DNA of 64,000 nt from CAXXOK01 sp964584315 (GTDB lineage Bacteria > Bacillota > Clostridia > Christensenellales > Aristaeellaceae), in NCBI GenBank assembly GCA_964584315.1, contig CAZOZO010000009.1, positions 1 to 64,000 on the forward strand, read 5' to 3'. The notes below the pieces were generated by a model. It saw only the letters and a program-made list of their open reading frames with translations. It made no database searches and had not been told where the DNA came from. The translations under genes and the position numbers were made by a program. Shown here one piece after another: positions 8,538 through 17,181 of this stretch. Position 1 is the stretch's first letter. Each line of letters opens with the position of its first letter.

Positions 8538-10373
8538 ATGATCCTGCACGATTCCCACGCGCCCGCCTATCGCGACCCCATCGGCCCCGTCAAGGCGGGC
8601 GGGCGGCTCACGGTGCGCATCGCCTGCGACGAGAGCGACCGCGTCACCCTGCGCACGTGGGACGGTACCGAGCAAACCACCCCCATGCGGCTCCTTGGCA
8701 AGCACCTTTTTGAGGCCACGGTGGCCGTGCCCCAAACGCCGATGCTCTTCTGGTACGATTTTATCATCCACGCCGCGGGCGGCGACATCCGCTACGGCAA
8801 CGCATGGGACGAGCTGGGCGGCGAGGGCGCGCTGATGTATGGCGCGCCGCGCAGCTATCAGGTGACCGTGTACGACCCTGCGTTTGAGACTCCGCGCTAC
8901 CTGCGGGAGGGCGTGATCTACCAGCTGTTCCCGGATCGCTTCCATCGCGGCGCGACGCCCGTAGCGCCCGAGCGGCAGGCACGCATCGCCGCCGCGCACC
9001 CGGAGGCCGCCTTTCACGCGGACTGGGGCGAGCCGCCCACGCTGGACACCGACCCTGAGAACGGCGACAACCGCGCGCTGGATTTTTTTGGCGGCACGCT
9101 GGAAGGCATCGCGGAAAAGCTGGACTATTTGCAGGCGCTGGGCGTGAGCGTTTTGTACCTCAACCCCGTCGTGCGCGCCCGCACCAACCACCGCTATGAC
9201 ACCGGCGACTACCATGCCGTAGACCCCATCCTGGGCGACGAGGCGGATTTTGACGCCCTTGCCGCGCTGGCGAAGGCACGGGGCATCCGCGTGCTGCTGG
9301 ACGGGGTTTTCAGCCATACGGGCGCGGACAGCCGCTACTTCAACCGCTACGGCCGCTATGATACGCTGGGCGCTTACCAGAGCAAGCGGTCCCCCTACTA
9401 CCCGTGGTACCGCTTTTTTGAGTACCCTGACCACTACAACGCGTGGTGGGGCTTTTACACCCTGCCCGCCGTGGATAAGGATCACCCCGCCTACCGCGAC
9501 TTTCTGCTGCGGCCCGAGGGCGGCGTGCTGCCCGCATGGATGAAGCGCGGCGCGTGCGGCTGGCGGCTGGACGTGGCGGACGAGCTGCCTGTGTCCCTTT
9601 TGCAGGGGATGCGCGCCGCCGTCAAGCGGCAGGATGCGGAGGGCACTTTGCTGGGCGAGGTGTGGGAGGACGCCAGCAATAAGGTGACCTACGGCCAGCC
9701 CCGCAGCTATTGCCTGGGCGACACCCTCGACAGTGTGATGAACTACCCCCTGCGCCGCGCGGTGATCGACTTTTTTACCCACCGTACGGACGCGCGCGGC
9801 CTCAAGCGGCTGATCGACCACCAGCGGGAGGTGTACCCTGCGCCCTTCCGCTACGCGGCCATGAACCTGCTGGGCAGCCACGACCGCGTGCGCGCCCTGA
9901 ACGCCTTTGCGGGCTATGACCGCGACGGCATCATCCAGATGCCGCGGGAGGACGCGCGCCGCGTGCGCCTGACCCCGCGGGAGCTGGCCGTGGCCAAGGA
10001 GCGGTATCTGGAGGCCCTGCGCCTGCTCTGCGCGCTGCCCGGCGCGCCCGCCGTTTACTATGGCGACGAGATGGGTATGCAGGGTATGGCCGACCCGTGG
10101 AACCGCGCGCCCATGGACTGGGACGGTGGCGACGCGGTGCTGTGGAACAGCGTGTGCGCGCTGCTGAACCACCGCCGCCTGCACCCCGTGCTGCAAACCG
10201 GCTTTGCCGATGTCGATGCGCCGGACGCGGACACGCTGGTCATTCGCCGCTACGCCGCGGACGGGCTGGACGCTTTTGGCGAGCCGCTTTCGGAGCCGCC
10301 CGTGACCGTGACCATCACCCGCAACGTGGAGGCGCGCGCCGATGCGCCCGGCGGCACGGCTGCGCCGGGCTGA
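8538..10373 (+). CDS. GH13 alpha-glycosidase (neopullulanase/cyclomaltodextrinase type)
   Basis: The protein is 611 aa with no signal peptide, so it acts in the cytoplasm. Residues 1-115 form an N-terminal beta-sandwich like those of neopullulanases, the (beta/alpha)8 barrel begins at VIYQLFPDRF (about 126), and a short C-terminal domain follows. Conserved GH13 regions are LLDGVFSHT, WRLDVADE with nucleophile D345, GEVWE with acid/base E374, and GSHD with D449. It should hydrolyse alpha-1,4 (and possibly alpha-1,6) links in maltooligosaccharides, pullulan or cyclodextrins. GAAGGAGG precedes the ATG and a clear promoter lies upstream. It stands alone, with no sugar transporter beside it. Substrate specificity cannot be read from the sequence. 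Confidence 0.88.
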   Translation: MILHDSHAPAYRDPIGPVKAGGRLTVRIACDESDRVTLRTWDGTEQTTPMRLLGKHLFEATVAVPQTPMLFWYDFIIHAAGGDIRYGNAWDELGGEGALMYGAPRSYQVTVYDPAFETPRYLREGVIYQLFPDRFHRGATPVAPERQARIAAAHPEAAFHADWGEPPTLDTDPENGDNRALDFFGGTLEGIAEKLDYLQALGVSVLYLNPVVRARTNHRYDTGDYHAVDPILGDEADFDALAALAKARGIRVLLDGVFSHTGADSRYFNRYGRYDTLGAYQSKRSPYYPWYRFFEYPDHYNAWWGFYTLPAVDKDHPAYRDFLLRPEGGVLPAWMKRGACGWRLDVADELPVSLLQGMRAAVKRQDAEGTLLGEVWEDASNKVTYGQPRSYCLGDTLDSVMNYPLRRAVIDFFTHRTDARGLKRLIDHQREVYPAPFRYAAMNLLGSHDRVRALNAFAGYDRDGIIQMPREDARRVRLTPRELAVAKERYLEALRLLCALPGAPAVYYGDEMGMQGMADPWNRAPMDWDGGDAVLWNSVCALLNHRRLHPVLQTGFADVDAPDADTLVIRRYAADGLDAFGEPLSEPPVTVTITRNVEARADAPGGTAAPG

Positions 10374-10599
10374 CGCGCCTACGCGCTAGCCGCCTACGCG
10401 CATTTGCGCACACGCGGCGTCTTTCGTAAACCGCATGCCGTGGCGTTTGCTTCCGCTTCCTGCGTTGGATTTGTACGTACTCCGCCGCGGGCTGCATTCG
10501 GCTTGGCGCATTGCCGAGCCGTCCGCTTCCGGCCCCGTACCCCTGTGCGCTTTTCCTTCTCTCCCACTCCGCAATCCCCTGCGAAAGGCTGGTAACCTT

Positions 10600-11040
10600 A
10601 TGGACTGGCTGAACCTGCCCGGCCTGATGGCGATGGTGGCGCTGCTGGTGCCCAACATCCTGTATGCCGCGCGGCACCCCAACGCTAAAAAGCTGTGCAC
10701 CAACCGGCTGCTGCTCGTTTTGGAGCAGATCGGCCGCTACGGCTGCATGGCGCTGATGTGCGTGCGGCTGCCGTTTCTCACCTATACGCAGGGCGCGCCT
10801 GTGTGGAACATCGTGTGGCTGTCGCTGGTCACGCCGCTTTTGTTCGTCTACTGGGCGGTGTGGATGGCCTACTTCCGCCGTGAAAGCGTTGGCGCGGCCA
10901 CCGCGCTGGCCGTGGCACCCTCGCTGGTGTTTTTCGTCAGCGGCCTCCTGTGGCTCAACGTGCCGCTGATGGCGCTGTCCGTCGTGTTCGGCGTTTCGCA
11001 CATCATCATCACCCGCCAAAACTGCGGCCCCGAGGCCTGA
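10600..11040 (+). CDS. Small polytopic membrane protein of unknown function
   Basis: The protein is 146 aa with about four predicted membrane helices, a conserved-looking NILYAARHPN segment after the first helix, and RFG/IGRYG-type basic loops. I do not recognise the family beyond uncharacterised small membrane proteins of Clostridia. The ATG at 10600 has GAAAGG about 12 bases upstream; the open frame extends further 5' but without a ribosome binding site. It ends 20 bases before recF and is probably cotranscribed with it. Confidence 0.65.
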   Translation: MDWLNLPGLMAMVALLVPNILYAARHPNAKKLCTNRLLLVLEQIGRYGCMALMCVRLPFLTYTQGAPVWNIVWLSLVTPLLFVYWAVWMAYFRRESVGAATALAVAPSLVFFVSGLLWLNVPLMALSVVFGVSHIIITRQNCGPEA

Positions 11041-11059
11041 GCGAAAGGGGGCGCGGCGA

Positions 11060-12181
11060 TTGTATTTTTCCGCCCTGCGGCTGGCAAACTTCCGCAATTA
11101 CGAGGCGCTGTCGCTTGCGCCCGTCAAAGGCACCACCGTGCTATTCGGCGCGAACGGCTCCGGCAAGACCAACCTTCTGGAGGCCATGCACCTTTTGTCG
11201 GTCGGGCGCAGCCACCGCACCGCCGTCGACAAAGAGATGATCGCCGAAGGCGCGGAGGCCGCCTTCGTGCACGGCGAAACGCGGCGCTTAGACGGACGGC
11301 ATGACCTGGAGGTGCGCCTGTACCCGCAGATCAAGCCGCAAAAGCGCGTGCTGCTCTACGGCAAGCCTGCCGAGCGCATCACCGACATGATGGGCCACGC
11401 CACCACCGTGATGTTCGGGCCGGAGGACTTGCGCATCGTGCGCGACGGGCCCGCCGCGCGGCGGCGCTTCATCGACATGCAGTTGAGCCAGATACGCCCC
11501 GCCTACCTCAAATGCCTCAAGCGTTACCTGAGCGCGCTGGAGAGCCGCAACGCGCTGCTGAAGGCCTGCCGGTGCGACGGCGGCGCGGGCACGGATGCGC
11601 AGCTGGACGCGTGGGACGAGCAACTGGCCGCTGCGGCCGTGCCCGTGGTGGAGGCGCGCCGCTGGTTCCTTGCGGAGCTGGCGGTAAACGCCACGGCGCA
11701 GTACGCCGCCATCGCGGAGGATGCCGCCGAGACGTTCGCGCTGCGCTACGTGGGGCCGCTCGCCACCGCGGACGACCCCGCCCGCCAGATGCTGGCAAGC
11801 CTGAAGCGCACCCGCGCGGAGGACAAGATGCGCCTGTTTACCGGCTACGGCCCCCACCGGGACGATTTGGCCCTGCTGCTGTGCGGCAAGGAGCTGCGCG
11901 CCTTCGGCAGCCAGGGGCAGCTGCGCACCGCCGTGCTGAGCATGAAGCTGGGGGAGATCGCCCTGATCGAAAACGAGATGGGCGAAACGCCCACCCTGCT
12001 CTTGGATGATGTGTTCAGCGAGCTGGACGCGCGCCGCCGCAACGCCCTGCTCAAGAGCGCGGAGGGCGTGCAGACCTTTTTGACATGCACGGACAAGGCC
12101 GACGCCGCAGGCGCCCACGCGGATGCGTTCTATCAGGTGAAGACCTCGCCGGAGGGGAAGGCAACGCTAGCGGCGTGCTAG
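11060..12181 (+). CDS. recF: DNA replication and repair protein RecF
   Basis: The protein is 373 aa, the usual RecF length. It has the RecF N-terminus (LRLANFRNYE), Walker A GANGSGKT at residues 30-37, GPEDLRIVRDGPAARRRF, and Walker B with the D-loop LLLDDVFSELDARRR. RecF is an SMC-like ATPase that, with RecO and RecR, loads RecA at single-strand gaps. I use the TTG at 11060 after AAAGGGGGC because the family N-terminus starts there. In most Bacillota recF lies between dnaN and gyrB; here it is beside a small membrane protein and a large non-coding stretch. Confidence 0.92.
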   Translation: MYFSALRLANFRNYEALSLAPVKGTTVLFGANGSGKTNLLEAMHLLSVGRSHRTAVDKEMIAEGAEAAFVHGETRRLDGRHDLEVRLYPQIKPQKRVLLYGKPAERITDMMGHATTVMFGPEDLRIVRDGPAARRRFIDMQLSQIRPAYLKCLKRYLSALESRNALLKACRCDGGAGTDAQLDAWDEQLAAAAVPVVEARRWFLAELAVNATAQYAAIAEDAAETFALRYVGPLATADDPARQMLASLKRTRAEDKMRLFTGYGPHRDDLALLLCGKELRAFGSQGQLRTAVLSMKLGEIALIENEMGETPTLLLDDVFSELDARRRNALLKSAEGVQTFLTCTDKADAAGAHADAFYQVKTSPEGKATLAAC

Positions 12182-12191
12182 GAGCACGCCT

Positions 12192-12221
12192 TTGGGAAAG
12201 GGACTTTCGTCCCCTTCCCAA
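12192..12221. repeat. Dispersed palindrome, family B, copy downstream of recF
   Basis: TTGGGAAAGGGAC / GTCCCCTTCCCAA with a 4-base loop (one A.C mismatch). The same hairpin, with variations, recurs at 32717-32746, 32831-32858, 33179-33324 (three copies) and 52656-52684. It starts 10 bases after the recF stop and may act as a terminator or an mRNA 3' end. Confidence 0.8.
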
Positions 12222-12373
12222 CCATCCCCTCGGGAGCCGCGTCTGCGGGCGCGGGGCGGGGGTACGACGGGGTTAGCGCAGTTGACGGCCCAATCTTGCG
12301 TTTTTCTTGGCGGCATCATAAAAGATTGCGCATACACGCGCATCGATCATTTTGTATTGCGTGGCATCAGTGA

Positions 12374-12418
12374 AAAGCACAAACGAGCCCTTCTGCGGGA
12401 AGGAAGCGTTTGTGCTTT
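12374..12418 (+). terminator. Long hairpin, possible terminator of a small RNA
   Basis: AAAGCACAAACG (12374-12385) pairs perfectly with CGTTTGTGCTTT (12407-12418), and inside it CCTTC pairs with GAAGG. TTGACG at 12282 and the inverted pair CAATCTT / AAGATTG (12291-12328) lie upstream, but no convincing -10 is placed. It could end the recF transcript or a short RNA. Confidence 0.5.
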
Positions 12419-12540
12419 GTTTATGTTCGCATGGAAGCGCTTTGCCATGGATGGAGGAAAGGTGAAGTTTCGTTCAAACTGGCGGGACAATGAAATCCTG
12501 AAACGACCAGCCAAGTTGGGTGGCCATTTTCGGTTTTAGC

Positions 12541-12910
12541 CTTATATCAAGGGGGGTAGGCATGTTAATTCTTCGCCACTATTATGTGAGGGAGATAGAT
12601 TTGTTTTGCATGACACCAAGCGGGACAGGCATTTTCGCCCATCGCCTGAATACAGCAAGGCGGGGAAGCGCGGGGTCGCACGCAGGCGGACAGGCTTGTC
12701 GGCCGGCGCTGCCGCGCACGGAGCTCGGAGGAAAACGCATGTGCGATGTTGCGCGGCGGCGACGTACGACTATCCTGTACGTCAAGGGCGACTTCGCGCT
12801 TAAGCCCGCCGCCTAAGAGGGCGACCCGAAGGGTGCAGGGGCGAGCGGAAAGCCCCTGCCCGCCCTCGCAAGGGCGGCCCCTCCGCCCCCAGCGCCCGCT
12901 GGCGCACCCT
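12541..12910 (+). ncRNA. Candidate structured non-coding RNA (class not assigned)
   Basis: No open frame here has a ribosome binding site or looks like protein, but local helices are dense: CAGGC / GCCTG (12626-12648), CGCATGTGCG (12736-12745), GACGTAC / GTACGTC (12761-12783) and AAGgGCG / CGCgCTT (12784-12801). The last two are enclosed by GGCGGC / GCCGCC (12755-12760 with 12808-12813), giving a three-way junction. A further nested stem joins GGGTGC at 12831 with GCACCC at 12904. The 5' part (12440-12640) is clearly less GC-rich than the surroundings. Strand and ends are guesses; the plus strand is preferred because the flanking minus-strand gene has its own terminator here. I cannot name an RNA class. 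Confidence 0.4.
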
Positions 12911-12925
12911 GAACAAGTAGGCATA

Positions 12926-12950
12926 GAAAAAGCCCCCATCCAAGGGGGCT
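12926..12950 (-). terminator. Terminator of the sirtuin-metallophosphatase operon
   Basis: On the minus strand AGCCCCC / GGGGGCT with a 6-base loop is followed by TTTTT. It lies 39 bases after the stop of the metallophosphatase gene. Confidence 0.85.
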
Positions 12951-12988
12951 CGACCAAAGGCGCGGTCGTAAGGGCGTCGCTCACGCCC

Positions 12989-13681
12989 TTACCATACGAT
13001 ATTCCCGGTGGTCAGTTCCCTGACGGACAAAAACATCGCATACATGCGGCTCTCCAGCGGCGCGTCCATGTGCAGGTGGCCAAAGTACCACCGCTTGTAG
13101 GTCACGTTGTCCATCATCCACTGCAAAAAATCATTGAGCTCGCGCTCGCCCTCGTGGTCGCCGAAGATCTGCTTCATCACCTTTTCGGGCGCGGCATGGG
13201 TGATCACAAAGTCCACATCGTGGTCGCAGCGCACAAGGTTCTTTCGGGCGATGGCATACTCGTCCGGCGAGGGCATCTCCTGCCGCCACCAATCCACGCC
13301 CTCGTAGCGGCGCGCCTGATCGATGGAGTAACCGCCGCCGAAGGTGAACAGCGTGTGCCCCTCCATCTCGAACACCTGCCCGCGCATCAGGTGGTACACG
13401 TTGCGGCGGATGCGCCGCGCCATGCCGCCGCGCCACTCCACGGGCGGGTAGGCCGCCAGCAGGTCGAAATTCTCATGGTTGCCGTCGATAAAGGCGATGT
13501 TGTAGGGGCGGAAGCTCAGCTCACGCAGGGCCAGCTCCTCCTTGGGGCCGCCGGTGAACAGGTAGCCAAAATCCCCGCAGACGATCAGCGTGTCGCGCTT
13601 GGTCCACCGATCCGCAAATGGCATGGTCTCGCGGCTCAGCCGCGCCGCGCTGCCGTGCGTATCGCCCGTAATATAGATCAT
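12989..13681 (-). CDS. Calcineurin-like metallophosphoesterase
   Basis: The protein is 230 aa. The metal-binding motifs of the family appear in order: GDTHG near the N-terminus, GDFGYL, GNHENF, THAAP and GHLH near the C-terminus. This gives a complete two-metal active site; the substrate (protein, nucleotide or other phosphoester) cannot be told. There is no signal peptide. AGGAGG precedes the ATG. The gene starts 45 bases after the sirtuin stop on the same strand, so the two probably form an operon. Confidence 0.88.
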   Translation of the reverse strand: MIYITGDTHGSAARLSRETMPFADRWTKRDTLIVCGDFGYLFTGGPKEELALRELSFRPYNIAFIDGNHENFDLLAAYPPVEWRGGMARRIRRNVYHLMRGQVFEMEGHTLFTFGGGYSIDQARRYEGVDWWRQEMPSPDEYAIARKNLVRCDHDVDFVITHAAPEKVMKQIFGDHEGERELNDFLQWMMDNVTYKRWYFGHLHMDAPLESRMYAMFLSVRELTTGNIVW

Positions 13682-13726
13682 GTCGATCCTCCTAAGCCGT
13701 GATATGCGCGCGGGATGCCGCGCCCG

Positions 13727-14461
13727 CTATGCCGGAATGGCGGAACCCAGCGCGGCGGCGGTGCTTTGCCGCACCACCAGATCGGCGCGCTGGTCAAAGG
13801 GCGTTTCAGTCAGGTTGATGAGCGCGAGCCTGGCCTCGCGGCGGTAGCCCAGCAGCCCCGCCGCCGGGTACACGCTCAGCGACGTGCCGCCTACGATCAA
13901 AAGGTCGCATTTCATGACGGCGCGGATGGACGCATCCATCACGACGCTGCTCAGCGGCTCGCCGTAAAAAACGATATCGGGCCGCAGCAAACCGCCGCAG
14001 GTGCAGTGCGGCGCGCCCGGCGCGGCCAGCACGTAAGCAAGGTCATACACGCTGCCGCAGGCAAGGCAGCGGTTGCGGTGCACGGTGCCGTGCAGCTCAT
14101 GCACCACGCGGCTGCCCGCCGCCTGGTGCAACCCGTCGATGTTCTGGGTCACCACGGCCTTGAGCCTGCCCTGCGCCTCCAGCCGCGCCAGCGCATAGTG
14201 CCCCGCGTTGGGCTTGGCGGTCGGGTGCAGCATCACGCCCTTGTAAAAGGCCCAGAACGCCGCGGGCTGGTTTAGGAAGTAGCGGATGGAGAGCATCTCC
14301 TCGTAGCTTTTGCCCTCCGCGCCGCCGTAGAGGCCGTGCGCGCCGCGAAAATCCGGGATGCCGCTCTCCGTGCTCATGCCCGCGCCGCCGAAGAAAACGA
14401 TGTTGCGGCTTTTGTCGATCAGCTGCCGGAGGGCTTCCGCCGCGGGCGCTGGGGTGCTCAT
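13727..14461 (-). CDS. cobB: NAD-dependent protein deacylase, sirtuin family
   Basis: The protein is 244 aa. It has GAGMSTESGIPDFRG (NAD binding), TQNIDGLHQAAG, the catalytic His in ELHGTVH, and a zinc site CLAC...CTC, where the second pair is spaced CxC rather than the usual CxxC. GGTSLSVYPA near the C-terminus is typical. It removes acyl groups from lysines using NAD. The open frame extends 26 codons upstream, but ATG 14461 has AGAGGAGG immediately before it and begins the usual N-terminus. It heads an operon with the metallophosphoesterase. Confidence 0.9.
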   Translation of the reverse strand: MSTPAPAAEALRQLIDKSRNIVFFGGAGMSTESGIPDFRGAHGLYGGAEGKSYEEMLSIRYFLNQPAAFWAFYKGVMLHPTAKPNAGHYALARLEAQGRLKAVVTQNIDGLHQAAGSRVVHELHGTVHRNRCLACGSVYDLAYVLAAPGAPHCTCGGLLRPDIVFYGEPLSSVVMDASIRAVMKCDLLIVGGTSLSVYPAAGLLGYRREARLALINLTETPFDQRADLVVRQSTAAALGSAIPA

Positions 14462-14519
14462 GGTTTTCCTCCTCTGCGGCAGTTGCGGAAAATCCTTCTG
14501 TTGCGCGGACACATAACAG

Positions 14520-14560
14520 GCATAGGTTTTTTTCGACAAGCGTTTCGGAAAATCCTATGC
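14520..14560. promoter_or_regulatory. Inverted repeat upstream of the sirtuin gene
   Basis: GCATAGG plus a T-rich run and CG (14520-14535) mirrors CGGAAAATCCTATGC (14546-14560). A third partial copy, CGGAAAATCCT, occurs at 14486-14496 between this repeat and the start codon. On the minus strand TTGTCG - 17 bases - TTATGT overlaps it and could be the promoter. This looks like an operator, but no regulator is assigned. Confidence 0.45.
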
Positions 14561-14624
14561 GCATGTGGGCTTTTTATCAAAGAAATGGAAATGCTTTCCA
14601 CGCCGCGCGGCGCGCAAAACGCGC

Positions 14625-14653
14625 TTGACACTTGGGGCGGGGCGTGCTATCCT
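14625..14653 (+). promoter_or_regulatory. Promoter of thrS
   Basis: A consensus TTGACA (14625-14630), a 17-base spacer and TATCCT (14648-14653), immediately upstream of the T-box leader. Confidence 0.8.
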
Positions 14654-14659
14654 ACACCC

Positions 14660-14895
14660 ATCATCGGATGACGCGGAACGCGCCGCCGTGAGGGGCCGCC
14701 ACAGAGACCGCCGCCTTGGCTGCAAGCGGCGGGCAGCGCCCACGAGCAGGACACCACCCGCCGACGGTGCGCGTGCGCGCGATACAGCGCCTTGCCAAAT
14801 GAGTGGGAGCGGCTTGCCGCTGCCAAGCAGGGTGGAACCACGAACGAGTTAACATCGTCCGTCCCCGCAGAACCAATGCGTTGGGGCGGATTTTT
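14660..14895 (+). promoter_or_regulatory. T-box riboswitch leader of thrS
   Basis: The leader contains the conserved T-box sequence AAGCAGGGTGGAACCACG (14825-14842). It is followed by an intrinsic terminator (CCGTCCCC 14859-14866 with GGGGCGG 14883-14889, then TTTTT). A region of stems precedes it, with candidate Thr ACC specifier codons at 14753-14758. In T-box control, uncharged tRNA pairs with the specifier and with the T-box bulge, stabilising an antiterminator so thrS is read. The matching tRNA-Thr(GGT) is encoded at 28325-28400. The exact 5' end and specifier loop were not resolved. Confidence 0.88.
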
Positions 14896-14927
14896 CTGTC
14901 CCCCGAAAAACAGAGAGGATGGTAACC

Positions 14928-16835
14928 ATGGAACTGACCCTGCTTGGCAAAGCCTACGACGTGGCGGAGGGCAGCTCGGCGGGCGACCTGCTCAAGACCG
15001 TATCCCCGGACGACCTGAAGAAGTACTATGCCGTGCGCCTTGCGGACGGCTCCCTCAAGGACGTGTTCGCGCCCATCACCGCGGGCGGCGCGGTGGAGCC
15101 CCTGACCTTCGCGGACGAGGATGGCCGCAAGGTGCTCCGGCACAGCTGCTCGCACCTGCTGGCCATGGCGGTTAAGAGCCTGTACCCCGAGGCAAAGCTG
15201 GCCATCGGCCCCGCTATCGAAAACGGCTTCTACTATGATTTTGACCTGCCCGCCCCCTTCTCGCCGGACGACCTGCCCAAGATCGAAAAGCAGATGGACA
15301 AGATCGCCCGCCAGTCCATCCGCCCGCGCCGCTACACCCTGCCCCGCCCCGAGGCCATCGCCCTGATGGAGAAGCGCGGCGAGCCCTACAAGGTGCAGCT
15401 GATCCTCGACCTGCCGGAAGATGAAACGCTCAGCTTTTACGAGATGGGCGATTTTGTGGACCTGTGCGTAGGCCCGCACCTGCCCAACCTCTCCTACCTC
15501 AAGGCTTTCAAGCTCACGCAGATCGCCGGGGCCTACTGGCGCGGCGACGAGCACAACAAGATGCTCTGCCGCGTATACGGCACCTGCTTCCCCACCCGCG
15601 ACGAGCTGGACGAGTACGTGCGCCAGCTGGAAGAGGCCAAGAAACGCGACCACCGCAGGCTGGGCCGCGAGCTGGACCTGTTCGACATCCGCGACGAAGG
15701 CCCGGGCTTCCCGTTCTTCTACCCCAAGGGCATGGTGCTGCGCAACATTCTGGAGGATTACTGGCGCGACATTCACAGGAAGGCCGGGTATGAGGAGATC
15801 AAGACCCCCATTATGCTCAACCGCGCCCTGTGGGAGCGTAGCGGCCACTGGGCCAAGTACCGCGAGAACATGTACACCACCAAGATTGACGATATCGACT
15901 TTGCCATCAAGCCCATGAACTGCCCCGGCGGCATTCTGGTGTACGAGCGCAGGCTTTGGAGCTACCGCGACCTGCCCTGCCGCAGCGGCGAGTTGGGGCT
16001 GGTGCACCGCCACGAGAAAAGCGGCGCGCTGCACGGGTTGATGCGCGTGCGCTGCTTCACGCAGGACGACGCGCACATCTTCATGACCCCCGAGCAGATC
16101 CGCGACGAAATCAAGGGCGTGTACCACCTGATCGACAAGGTATACACCCAGTTTGGCTTCCCCTACACCGTGGAGCTTTCCACCCGGCCGGAAAACAGCA
16201 TCGGCACCGATGAGATGTGGGCGCTGGCTACCGAGGGTTTGCAGGGCGCGCTGGACGATCTGGGCGTCAAGTACACGATCAACGAGGGCGACGGCGCGTT
16301 CTACGGCCCCAAGATCGACTTCCACCTGCGCGACTGCATCGGGCGCACATGGCAGTGCGGCACCATCCAGCTGGATATGAACCTGCCGGAGCGCTTCGAG
16401 CTTACCTACACCGGCGCGGACGGCGAGAAGCACCGCCCCGTGATGATCCACCGCGTGGTGTTCGGCTCCATGGAGCGGTTCATCGGCATTTTGACCGAGC
16501 AGTTCGGCGGCGCGTTCCCCACCTGGCTTGCGCCTGTGCAGGTGAAGATCATGACCATTACCGACCGCAGCGACGACGCGGCCAAGGAACTGCGTGACCT
16601 GCTGCTGGCCGAGGAACTGCGTCCGGAGCTGGACCTGCGCAATGAGAAGATCGGCTTCAAGGTGCGTGAAGCGCAGATGCAGAAGATACCCTACATGTTT
16701 GTGCTGGGCGACCGCGAGGCTGCTGAGAAGACCGTGACCATCCGCAACCGCAAGGGCGACAACGTGGGCACCTTCCCCTTCGCCGAGGCGGTGGAGATGA
16801 TCCGCAAGCTGAACGCGGAGCGCACGCTGGACTGA
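14928..16835 (+). CDS. thrS: Threonine-tRNA ligase
   Basis: The protein is 635 aa. Domains in order: N-terminal TGS (1-60), the editing/second additional domain with HSCSH (H72 and H76), class II catalytic core (about 240-530; motifs PIMLNR, GLMRVRCFTQDDAHIF and the C-terminal VVFGSMERFIG), and the anticodon-binding domain (about 535-630, starting LAPVQVKIMTI). It charges tRNA-Thr in the cytoplasm. An in-frame ATG at 14919 touches the ribosome binding site GAGAGG; ATG 14928 has better spacing and is preferred. Control is by the T-box leader. Confidence 0.96.
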   Translation: MELTLLGKAYDVAEGSSAGDLLKTVSPDDLKKYYAVRLADGSLKDVFAPITAGGAVEPLTFADEDGRKVLRHSCSHLLAMAVKSLYPEAKLAIGPAIENGFYYDFDLPAPFSPDDLPKIEKQMDKIARQSIRPRRYTLPRPEAIALMEKRGEPYKVQLILDLPEDETLSFYEMGDFVDLCVGPHLPNLSYLKAFKLTQIAGAYWRGDEHNKMLCRVYGTCFPTRDELDEYVRQLEEAKKRDHRRLGRELDLFDIRDEGPGFPFFYPKGMVLRNILEDYWRDIHRKAGYEEIKTPIMLNRALWERSGHWAKYRENMYTTKIDDIDFAIKPMNCPGGILVYERRLWSYRDLPCRSGELGLVHRHEKSGALHGLMRVRCFTQDDAHIFMTPEQIRDEIKGVYHLIDKVYTQFGFPYTVELSTRPENSIGTDEMWALATEGLQGALDDLGVKYTINEGDGAFYGPKIDFHLRDCIGRTWQCGTIQLDMNLPERFELTYTGADGEKHRPVMIHRVVFGSMERFIGILTEQFGGAFPTWLAPVQVKIMTITDRSDDAAKELRDLLLAEELRPELDLRNEKIGFKVREAQMQKIPYMFVLGDREAAEKTVTIRNRKGDNVGTFPFAEAVEMIRKLNAERTLD

Positions 16836-17181
16836 GCAACGGATACCGAGGAACGCCGGAGGGGCGCGAGGGGGGAAAGGGCCGCGCAGGCCGCCCCGCG
16901 CCGCTTTGCGGCGGCTCGGGTTTGCCCGCCACCCCGCACGGGCCGCGCAGGCGGTACCGGCGGGGTTTGCTTTGGTTATACACGCGCGAAACCGGTTTTG
17001 AATCAAGACGGAGCCATTTTGCACACGAATTGGGAATTTGCCCAAAAGCAATTAGGGCGCCTTGGCAAACCGTCGCGGGTGTGGTATCATCACAGGCCGC
17101 GGCGCAAAGGGGCGCGCCTGCAAAGCGCCGCCACCCCGCGCGCCCTCGCATGTTTGCCTGCAATCAGGAAAGGAGCCGCCT
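16836..17181. other. Intergenic region after thrS
   Basis: No gene is seen. A weak terminator-like pair ACCCCGC (16931-16937) / GCGGGGT (16960-16966) followed by TT may end thrS. A good promoter for the next gene is at 17062-17090: TTGGCA, 17 bases, TATCAT. Confidence 0.5.

Noticed and set aside
12565..12984. Small minus-strand ORF (139 codons) and plus-strand ORFs in the gap after recF
   Set aside because: No ribosome binding site, no recognisable fold, and they run across strong hairpins; the structured-RNA reading fits better.
14661..17051. A 796-codon minus-strand open frame opposite thrS
   Set aside because: Antisense to a certain gene and to its T-box; its composition is that of a shadow frame.
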